Positions 14,462 through 19,634 of a stretch of 21,397 nt of DNA are shown piece by piece (position 1 is the first letter of the stretch; the number at the start of each line of letters is the position of its first letter). The notes below the pieces were generated by a model. The model did not search any database. It was not told where the DNA came from and saw nothing but the letters and a program-made list of their open reading frames with translations. Both the position numbers and the translations under genes were made by a program. The DNA is from an uncultured Collinsella sp. (GTDB taxonomy: Bacteria; Actinomycetota; Coriobacteriia; Coriobacteriales; Coriobacteriaceae): the NCBI GenBank assembly GCA_959027945.1, contig CAUFRO010000035.1, positions 1-21,397 on the forward strand, written 5' to 3'.

Positions 14462-14521
14462 ATGCGAATCAAACTCAACAGGGCAGGCTTTTTCATCGCC
14501 TATTGCCTGCTCCGTTGCTGA
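14462..14521 (+). CDS. Possible 19-residue hydrophobic peptide
   Basis: An ATG directly preceded by a purine-rich AGAGGGGAGGA tract opens a 19-codon frame, MRIKLNRAGFFIAYCLLRC, with a basic N-terminus and a short hydrophobic stretch (AGFFIAYCLL). The tract pairs well with 16S rRNA, but its GGAGG core is only one base from the ATG, which is too close; only the AGAGGGG part has workable spacing. It lies alone in a 385-bp intergenic region after a perfect hairpin. It may be a real small membrane peptide or a chance frame. Confidence 0.25.
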   Translation: MRIKLNRAGFFIAYCLLRC

Positions 14522-14603
14522 AAACAATATAGTTCACCGTGGTTTACTTTCTGACGGCAAAGTACGCCATCACACCTTCTCCATAAGTTAGCTCAGGTAA
14601 ACT

Positions 14604-14644
14604 AAACCAACCACAAAGGGGACAGGCACATTTGTGGTGGGTTT
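14604..14644 (+). repeat. GGACAGGCA-loop palindrome, copy 3 (diverged)
   Basis: Arms AAACCAACCACAAA (14604-14617) and 14631-14644 pair with one mismatch. The GGGGACAGGCAC centre is kept, but the last loop-closing C is changed to A. It starts 16 nt past the ogt-like stop on the minus strand, where GGTTTAGTTT follows the stem. Confidence 0.8.
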
Positions 14645-14660
14645 GGCCACGGAAGAGCCG

Positions 14661-14981
14661 TTAGAGCCCTGCTGGCCAGCGACAGATGGCCAAGTCGACG
14701 TGCACGGGATCGGTAAATGCCACGCCCTCCCCCATTAAGAGCTCGCGCTGAGCATCGGGGCCGCCGAAGGCAAAGCCCTCACAAATACGGCCGTCGGCAA
14801 ACACCACACGATGGCAGGGAATCTGGCCGGGGCGCGGATTGCTGTGCAGCGCGTAGCCCACGTACCGCGCGCTCCGCGGACGACCGGCAAGCAGCGCTAC
14901 CTGACCATACGTGGCGACCATCCCCTCGGGGATCTGCTCGACCACCTCGTACACCCGTTCAAAAAAGCCCTCAGACGCCAT
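14661..14981 (-). CDS. Short methylated-DNA--protein-cysteine methyltransferase-like protein
   Basis: A 106-aa protein made only of the C-terminal, DNA-binding half of the O6-alkylguanine alkyltransferase (Ogt/MGMT) family. It has ATYGQVALLAG (23-33), a helix-turn-helix region RSARYVGYAL (36-45) and the active-site PCHR at 55-58 with Cys56. Most proteins this short are alkyltransferase-like (ATL) with PWHR and cannot repair. This one keeps the acceptor cysteine, so it may repair alkylated guanine directly. The start at 14981 follows GGGAG; an in-frame GTG at 15020 lies within the adjacent repeat and is unlikely. The gene is downstream of degV on the same strand but is separated from it by a palindromic repeat. 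Confidence 0.85.
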   Translation of the reverse strand: MASEGFFERVYEVVEQIPEGMVATYGQVALLAGRPRSARYVGYALHSNPRPGQIPCHRVVFADGRICEGFAFGGPDAQRELLMGEGVAFTDPVHVDLAICRWPAGL

Positions 14982-15007
14982 TGCTCGCTCCCTTCCACCC
15001 GGAAAAG

Positions 15008-15052
15008 CATAAACCACCACAAAGGTGCCTGTCCCCTTTGTGGTGGTTTATG
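15008..15052 (-). repeat. GGACAGGCA-loop palindrome, copy 4
   Basis: A perfect 18-bp stem, CATAAACCACCACAAAGG (15008-15025) with 15035-15052, whose loop reads GGACAGGCA on the minus strand. It lies 9 nt past the degV stop and 26 nt before the ogt-like start codon. The following T-tract (GGTTTATG) is short, so termination may be partial. Confidence 0.9.
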
Positions 15053-15061
15053 GCAGGTCGG

Positions 15062-15916
15062 TTAGTTGGCGGGCTGGAAGAAGGCTACGGCTACGGCGCC
15101 GGGGCCTACGTGGGTGCCGATGGTGGCGCCAATGGTGTGAACGGGCAGTTCGCCCTCGGTGTGGCCAGCCCACAGTGCCGCGCTGTCCTCGACATACTTC
15201 TTGAGCACCGCATCCGAAAGGCCCGTATAGCCCAGCGCCAGCGGCATGGAAAAGTCGATGCCGCCTGACTTTTCGACCTTTTGGTTCAGCAGGTTGCGGC
15301 CGTTCTTGGAACCGCGCGCCTTGCCCAGCTGCACGATCAGACCGTCCTCGACAGCCACCACGGGCTTCACATTGAGCAGCGTGCCCACGGCGCCGGCCGC
15401 AGCAGATAGACGACCGCCGCGCACCAGGTACTCCAGCGTCTCGAGCAGGCCGATGACGACCACGCGGTCACGAACGGCCTCGACGGCCGCCGCGATCTGG
15501 GCCGCACTACGGCCCTCGTCCACCAGGCGCAGGGCATACTCGACCAGGACACGCTCACCCAGAGTGACGTTGTTGCTATCCACCACGTACACGTCGCCGC
15601 CCGGCGCCTCGGCAAGTGCGGTACGGGCACTCTGATTGGTGCCTGATAGCTTAGCGCCCACGGTAATAATCACAGCCTCATCGCCGGCTTCACGCGCCTC
15701 GGCAATCGCCTGCGAAAAGGCATACGGGTTGACCTGACCGGTCTTGGGAAGTTCATCGCGCTCCACGAGCATCTCGTAAAAGCGCTGGTGATCGATGTCG
15801 ATGCCATCCATGTACACATCGGTGCCAAAGGTGACGGACAGCGGCAAAACGTCCAGTGCCGGATGCTCCGCCGGCGACATATCGCTTGCGGAATCGGTAA
15901 TAATGCGGACGGACAT
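15062..15916 (-). CDS. DegV family protein (fatty-acid binding)
   Basis: A 284-aa DegV-family protein. Known members bind a fatty acid and some act as FakB, presenting fatty acids to the kinase FakA for incorporation into phospholipid. Seen here: the N-terminal RIITDSASDM (4-13), a YMDGIDI segment, TGQVNPYAF in place of the usual TSQPSP, KLSGTNQSAR, VVDSNNVTLGE, and the LETLEYLVRGGRLS segment. Length is typical. The start at 15916 follows AAAGGA. The marR-like gene lies 119 nt upstream on the same strand, which suggests coordinated control. Whether a fakA partner exists cannot be seen here. Confidence 0.92.
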   Translation of the reverse strand: MSVRIITDSASDMSPAEHPALDVLPLSVTFGTDVYMDGIDIDHQRFYEMLVERDELPKTGQVNPYAFSQAIAEAREAGDEAVIITVGAKLSGTNQSARTALAEAPGGDVYVVDSNNVTLGERVLVEYALRLVDEGRSAAQIAAAVEAVRDRVVVIGLLETLEYLVRGGRLSAAAGAVGTLLNVKPVVAVEDGLIVQLGKARGSKNGRNLLNQKVEKSGGIDFSMPLALGYTGLSDAVLKKYVEDSAALWAGHTEGELPVHTIGATIGTHVGPGAVAVAFFQPAN

Positions 15917-16035
15917 AACGAATCCTTTCTTGCGCAGACCTCGCGCAGGGAATTTTGACAGCAATGCCCCGGCACGGTATACGCACTCAAACGGGACTAT
16001 GCAGTTGTTAATTGGAAGCAAATGCCTTGGCGGCC

Positions 16036-16485
16036 CTACAGCTCGCGCAGGGTGTTGAGAATCGTGCGCAGCGATGCATACATCTGCCCGCGCTGTTCCA
16101 CGCCCATGGCCTTACCGGTGGCGTCGAGCACCTCGCCAATAATGCGGTCGGCCTCGCTCATGCTCTCGCCGCCCAGAGCGGTCAGGCGCACCGGAGCACG
16201 ATACTTAACGGCGGCATCGCCCGAATCGTCGACCTCGACGTAGCCGCCCTCCTCCAGATGCGCGAGCGTACGCGAGACGGCGGCGCGGGTCACGCCTGCC
16301 ATGCGAGCCAGGTCAGCACCAGTCAGGCCGTCCTTGCTGCGCTCAAGATAGTACAGGCACATAACGTCGGAGCCCTTGAGGCCCAGCCTTGCGCCCTCGG
16401 ATGTCTTAATGCGCTGGATCTCCTTGTAGAGTCCGCTGATCAGTCCGACAAAGTCCTCGAAACGTGTCTCGTCGCTCTGCTGCAT
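16036..16485 (-). CDS. MarR family transcriptional regulator
   Basis: A 149-aa winged-helix regulator. The recognition region LTGADLARMAGVTRAAVSRTLAHLEEGGYVEV (about 53-84) is a typical MarR helix-turn-helix and wing start, flanked by N- and C-terminal helices for dimerisation. Ligand is unknown. The ATG at 16485 has GAAAGG roughly 12 nt upstream, slightly long. It precedes degV by 119 nt on the same strand, and FabT-like MarR regulators control fatty-acid genes in some Gram-positives. A lipid-related role is a reasonable guess but not shown. An inverted repeat at 16535-16549 upstream could be its own operator. Confidence 0.88.
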   Translation of the reverse strand: MQQSDETRFEDFVGLISGLYKEIQRIKTSEGARLGLKGSDVMCLYYLERSKDGLTGADLARMAGVTRAAVSRTLAHLEEGGYVEVDDSGDAAVKYRAPVRLTALGGESMSEADRIIGEVLDATGKAMGVEQRGQMYASLRTILNTLREL

Positions 16486-16534
16486 GGGAGACGACCGCCT
16501 TTCGCTTGCATAATGCTAACGGGTAAACATCTTA

Positions 16535-16549
16535 GCCGTACTTAACGGC
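16535..16549. promoter_or_regulatory. Inverted repeat upstream of the marR-like gene
   Basis: GCCGT (16535-16539), spacer ACTTA, ACGGC (16545-16549): a 5-bp inverted repeat 50 nt before the regulator's start codon. Its position suits an autoregulatory MarR operator, but the arms are short and it could occur by chance. Confidence 0.25.
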
Positions 16550-16590
16550 CGTCAGCCCTGCACGCCCTATTTGTTAACCCATCAACATAA

Positions 16591-16629
16591 AAACCACCAC
16601 AAAGGGGACAGGCACCTTTGTGGTGGTTT
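16591..16629 (+). repeat. GGACAGGCA-loop palindrome, copy 5; terminator of the B3/B4 gene
   Basis: A perfect 15-bp stem (16591-16605 with 16615-16629) around GGACAGGCA. It lies 8 nt past the B3/B4-domain stop, and on the minus strand GGTTTTTATG follows the stem, giving a five-T tract. The loop orientation is opposite to the gene it terminates. Confidence 0.9.
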
Positions 16630-16637
16630 GGGCCGGG

Positions 16638-17357
16638 CTACAGTTCCACGCGCGGGTTGTCGCGGGTCACAAGCGTCTTAACGACAACCGTCGCCCCCAG
16701 ATAACGCTCGAGAAGCTCGGCCAAGCGATCGATCGCTGCCTGGCAATCCCCCATCCGCTCGGGCTCCACACACTCAATCGCCAGGAACGCATCGGCCGAA
16801 TCATCGGACAGAGCCGTTCGAACGCCGTCGCGCCAGTTCCAGCAGCGGCACACGGCGCCCGCATCATCGATGTAGGCGAGCTCGCCGGGCAGCGTCGGAT
16901 CGTCCGCCTCCTCGCCAAGCGGCAAGAACGCATCGCCACCGTCGGTCACCTTCAGGCGAAGGTCTCCCTCGATCGCATGCAGATCCTCGCCCCCCACGGG
17001 CAGCGCGTAGGTCAGCGACACCGTGTTGTAAATATCCACCGCGGGCGTAATGTGGCCCACCGGCTTGCCTTTGAGCACGCGTTTGAGCAAGTTCTCGATC
17101 GAGCAGCGCGCGCCTTTCTTGGTCTTGAACAGACGATAGGCCTCGCGCCATGCCTTGACCGGTGCGTTCTCGCTGATAGTGTCGCTGGTCAGATGACGCT
17201 CCGCATCGATATTGGCGCGGTCGAGCAACGCCGCAATCGCATCCACGTCCTCTTGAGGAATCTGAGCCGTGGGCTTCATGCCCTTTACGACCACAACACC
17301 GACCGCTGCCTGCGGAAACAGCCCCCAGAATGAATCCTCGGCAATAAAGCTCTTCAT
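16638..17357 (-). CDS. Solo B3/B4 tRNA-binding domain protein
   Basis: A 239-aa protein consistent with the free-standing B3/B4 domain found in the beta subunit of phenylalanyl-tRNA synthetase (COG3382-type). Family-like features are the SENAPVKAWREAYRLFKTKKGARCSIENLL region (about 63-92), then GKPVGHITPAVDIYNTVSLTYALPVGGED (about 97-125) and DDAGAVCRCWNWRDG. In PheRS this domain carries editing activity against mischarged Tyr-tRNA-Phe; what stand-alone versions do is less certain. The start at 17357 follows GGGAGAG; a Met five codons earlier would place that site inside the gene. A leader with several hairpins precedes it, and a palindromic repeat ends it. Confidence 0.8.
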   Translation of the reverse strand: MKSFIAEDSFWGLFPQAAVGVVVVKGMKPTAQIPQEDVDAIAALLDRANIDAERHLTSDTISENAPVKAWREAYRLFKTKKGARCSIENLLKRVLKGKPVGHITPAVDIYNTVSLTYALPVGGEDLHAIEGDLRLKVTDGGDAFLPLGEEADDPTLPGELAYIDDAGAVCRCWNWRDGVRTALSDDSADAFLAIECVEPERMGDCQAAIDRLAELLERYLGATVVVKTLVTRDNPRVEL

Positions 17358-17385
17358 ACGCTCTCCCTTCATTGTGCGCGCCCGA

Positions 17386-17487
17386 GTGAGGGCGCCTAAA
17401 CAAAAAGCGCCCTCACGACGGCCACCTTCAAAGTCCTACGGTGCCGTCACAAGAACGCTTGCGCTGTCCCCATCCGGAGAAGGGGAC
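17386..17487 (-). promoter_or_regulatory. Leader with three successive hairpins before the B3/B4 gene
   Basis: Three inverted repeats follow one another: GTCCCC/GGGGAC (17466-17471 with 17482-17487), GACGGC plus ACC / GGT plus GCCGTC with one bulge (17417-17448), and a perfect 10-bp GTGAGGGCGC/GCGCCCTCAC (17386-17395 with 17407-17416). The last ends 28 nt before the start codon. T residues lie in the loop, not after the stem, so it is not an ordinary terminator. An RNA leader is possible; I recognise no riboswitch or T-box. Confidence 0.35.
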
Positions 17488-17532
17488 GATATGTCAGGCG
17501 TATTGTAACCCGAGTCATCCACGCGAGCAAAA

Positions 17533-17565
17533 CCACCACAAAGGTGCCTGTCCCCTTTGTGGTGG
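17533..17565 (-). repeat. GGACAGGCA-loop palindrome, copy 6; terminator of pckA
   Basis: A 12-bp perfect stem CCACCACAAAGG (17533-17544) with 17554-17565; the loop reads GGACAGGCA on the minus strand. It begins 19 nt past the pckA stop, and TTTT follows the stem in the direction of pckA transcription. Confidence 0.9.
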
Positions 17566-17584
17566 ATATGGACTCGAGGCGACG

Positions 17585-19255
17585 CTAGTGGCGGAGCCCC
17601 AGCAGGCCGCGGCCGCGGTGACGAGCCTCGGCGGGCACCTGGGCGTGCGGGCCGGCGGCCTTTACGGAATCGGGCAGGTGCGAGTACTTCTTCTCAAAGT
17701 TCTCCTCGAACATCACAGCCAGGTTGTGCGCGGCCTCGTCGTAGCGCGCGGTGCTTTGCCAGTACTGACGCGGCACCAGGATGCCGTCGGGCACGCCGTG
17801 GCACGTGGTGGGAATGTCGACGTTAAAGATGTCGTCGTGCACGAACTCGCTGTCCTCGATGGTGCCGTCGAGGGCGCGCGCGACCAGGGAGCGCGTGTAG
17901 GCAAGCTCAATGCGATGCCCCACGCCGTAGCCGCCGCCGATCCAGCCGGTGTTGACCAGGTAGACGCGCGTGCGGCCGTCGGCGATGCGCTCGCCGAGCA
18001 TTTTGGCGTAGACCATGGGGTCGAGCGGCATAAACGGCTCGCCGAACAGCGAGGAGAACGTGGGCGTGGGCTCGGTGACGCCGACCTCGGTGCCGGGAAT
18101 CTTGGCCGTAAAGCCCGTCACAAAGTGGTACATGGCGGCATCGGCCGTCAGGCGTGAGATGGGCGGCAGCACGCCAAAAGCGTCGCAAGTCAGGAACAGC
18201 ACGACACTCGGAGTAGTGCCCATGCCCTTAGTCCACGCGTTAGGAATGTGCTCCACGGGATAGGCCACGCGCGTGTTGTGCGTGATCGAGATGTCGTCGT
18301 AGTTGGGCTTGCGGTTCTCGTCAAGCACCACGTTTTCGCAGATCGCGCCAAAGCGGACAGCGTTGAAGATCTCGGGCTCGTGGAAGGCGTCCAGGCCCTC
18401 GCATTTGGCGTAGCAGCCACCCTCGATGTTGAAGATGCCCATGTCGGACCAGCCGTGCTCGTCGTCGCCGATCAGCAGACGCGTGGGGTTGGCCGAAAGC
18501 GTGGTCTTGCCGGTGCCGGACAGGCCAAAGAACACGGCCGTCTCGTGCGTGACGGGATCCATGCTGGCCGAGCAGTGCATGGGCAGCACGTCGTCCTCGA
18601 CGGGCAGTAGGTAATTCATGACGCTAAAGATCGACTTTTTAATCTCGCCGGAGTAGCCGGTGCCGGCGACCAGAATCACGCGTTCCTGGAAGTTGATGAC
18701 CACGGCAGCGCTGGAGTTGAGGCCCTTGATGGCAGAGTCGCACTGGTAACCGGGCGCTGCGAGCACGCAGAAGTCGGGCTCGCCGGTGCGCGCGATTTCG
18801 CGGGCGAGCGGGCGGGCGAGCATCTGCTTAATAAAGAGTGCCTGGCTGGCACGCTCGCAGGCAACGAGCAGTCGACGCGTGTGGTTGCGGTCGGCGCCCG
18901 CCATGCCGCGGGTGACGAACACGTCGCGCTCGTTGAGATAGTCGACGATGCCGGCCTTGATGGCCTCATAGCTCTCGACGGACAGCGGGCGGTTGACGGC
19001 GCCCCAGGCAATCTTGTCGTGAACATCGGGGGTGTCAACGATAAAGCGGTCATTGGGGGAACGGCCGGTACGCTCCCCCGTCTCGATCACCAGCGCGCCG
19101 TTGGATGCCATGCGGCCTTCTTCGCGGCGGATAGCGTGTTCGACGAGCTCCGCGGCGGGTAGATCGACCAGCAGACGGGGCTGATTCTCGGCGGGATCTT
19201 CAACGAGCGTAATACCAAAGTTGGACAAAACTTCTGCAGGGGTAACACCAGGCAT
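17585..19255 (-). CDS. pckA: Phosphoenolpyruvate carboxykinase (ATP)
   Basis: Interconverts oxaloacetate + ATP and phosphoenolpyruvate + CO2 + ADP, used in gluconeogenesis or, in fermenters, for CO2 fixation toward succinate. The 556-aa product is the ATP-dependent type: RTGRSPNDRFIV (62-73), GTGYSGEIKKSIF (198-210), the kinase-1a P-loop GLSGTGKTT (244-252), LIGDDEHGW (261-269) and NTGWIGGGYGVG. The C-terminal tail (GPHAQVPAEARHRGRG) is basic and slightly longer than usual. The start at 19255 follows AAAGGAGG; a frame extension to 19369 would run through an operator-like palindrome. It is transcribed away from the flippase-like gene and ends at a repeat hairpin. The palindrome at 19330-19345 may mediate its control. 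Confidence 0.97.
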   Translation of the reverse strand: MPGVTPAEVLSNFGITLVEDPAENQPRLLVDLPAAELVEHAIRREEGRMASNGALVIETGERTGRSPNDRFIVDTPDVHDKIAWGAVNRPLSVESYEAIKAGIVDYLNERDVFVTRGMAGADRNHTRRLLVACERASQALFIKQMLARPLAREIARTGEPDFCVLAAPGYQCDSAIKGLNSSAAVVINFQERVILVAGTGYSGEIKKSIFSVMNYLLPVEDDVLPMHCSASMDPVTHETAVFFGLSGTGKTTLSANPTRLLIGDDEHGWSDMGIFNIEGGCYAKCEGLDAFHEPEIFNAVRFGAICENVVLDENRKPNYDDISITHNTRVAYPVEHIPNAWTKGMGTTPSVVLFLTCDAFGVLPPISRLTADAAMYHFVTGFTAKIPGTEVGVTEPTPTFSSLFGEPFMPLDPMVYAKMLGERIADGRTRVYLVNTGWIGGGYGVGHRIELAYTRSLVARALDGTIEDSEFVHDDIFNVDIPTTCHGVPDGILVPRQYWQSTARYDEAAHNLAVMFEENFEKKYSHLPDSVKAAGPHAQVPAEARHRGRGLLGLRH

Positions 19256-19329
19256 GGGGCCTCCTTTAAAAACGCGACACGTGGACGCGGCGCGCACTTT
19301 ACTCACGTAAAGCCCGTTGTACCCGATAT

Positions 19330-19345
19330 GCAAAAACGTTTTTGC
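19330..19345. promoter_or_regulatory. Perfect palindrome GCAAAAACGTTTTTGC upstream of pckA
   Basis: A 16-bp perfect palindrome with a central CG, 75 bp upstream of the pckA start codon. A/T-rich arms around a central CpG are typical of LacI/GalR-family operators, and pckA genes are often under carbon control. It does not match the CcpA cre consensus exactly. The regulator is not in this window. Confidence 0.5.
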
Positions 19346-19394
19346 GGCAAGGGCGGCAAGCCCGCCCAACGGTCAAAAATCGCAGGCAAGCGGC

Positions 19395-19446
19395 CTAGTC
19401 ATTGGGGACGTTCTTAAACGACTAGTCATTGGGGACACTCTTGAAC
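19395..19446 (+). repeat. Modular GGGGAC repeat block (CTAGTCATT type)
   Basis: Two tandem 25-bp modules, 19395-19419 and 19422-19446, each beginning CTAGTCATTGGGGAC and differing at three positions (GTTCTTA against ACTCTTG). The order, GGGGACGTTCTT first and GGGGACACTCTT second, is the same as in the TGCCGGCA-type block at 6760-6811 read on the minus strand. Confidence 0.8.
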
Positions 19447-19457
19447 AGGCAACATCC

Positions 19458-19533
19458 AAGGAGTGTCTCCGGATGCCGGCACTTAGGGACGTTCCCAAAG
19501 TGCCGGCACATAAGGAACGTCCCCAAGTGCCGA
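19458..19533 (-). repeat. Modular GGGGAC repeat block (TGCCGGCA type), inverted to its neighbour
   Basis: On the minus strand this block reads CGGCACTT + GGGGACGTTCCTT, a middle TGCCGGCAC unit with GGGAACGTCCC, then GTGCCGGCATCC + GGAGACACTCCTT. It faces the block at 19395-19446, so the outer GGGGACGTTC and inner GGGGACACTC elements form nested inverted pairs about 140 bp across. Plus-strand 19463-19482 closely matches 6765-6784. Confidence 0.75.
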
Positions 19534-19558
19534 CTACTGAATAGCGCCGCCGAAATTA

Positions 19559-19575
19559 TTGAACAGCCTGTTCAA
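19559..19575. promoter_or_regulatory. Perfect palindrome TTGAACAGCCTGTTCAA upstream of the flippase-like gene
   Basis: An 8-1-8 perfect palindrome centred on C19567, about 25 bp upstream of the TATACT box. The GAAC...GTTC half-sites resemble LexA or TetR-type operators; spacing is five bases rather than the four of a Gram-positive SOS box, so LexA is unlikely. A repressor here could block the promoter. Confidence 0.5.
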
Positions 19576-19600
19576 AAACACGAATGGATACCACCGCGAC

Positions 19601-19606
19601 TATACT
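19601..19606 (+). promoter_or_regulatory. -10 box of the flippase-like gene
   Basis: TATACT matches the -10 consensus at 5 of 6 positions, 28 nt before the TTG start at 19635. No clear -35 is found at normal spacing, consistent with an activator- or repressor-controlled promoter. Its position makes the ATG at 19584 an unlikely start. Confidence 0.4.
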
Positions 19607-19634
19607 AGAGCGCAGCAATAGAAAGGACCCCGCT

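Noticed and set aside
14982..15020. Longer N-terminus for the ogt-like protein starting at GTG 15020
   Set aside because: The extension would be encoded by the arm of the palindromic repeat, while GGGAG precedes the ATG at 14981.
3163..17565. CRISPR array from the repeated GGACAGGCA sequences
   Set aside because: The copies are dispersed singly over 14 kb between ordinary genes, in both orientations, with no regular spacers or cas genes.
19559..19575. SOS box (LexA site)
   Set aside because: The half-sites GAAC and GTTC are separated by five bases; Gram-positive LexA sites need four. The neighbouring gene is not DNA-repair related.
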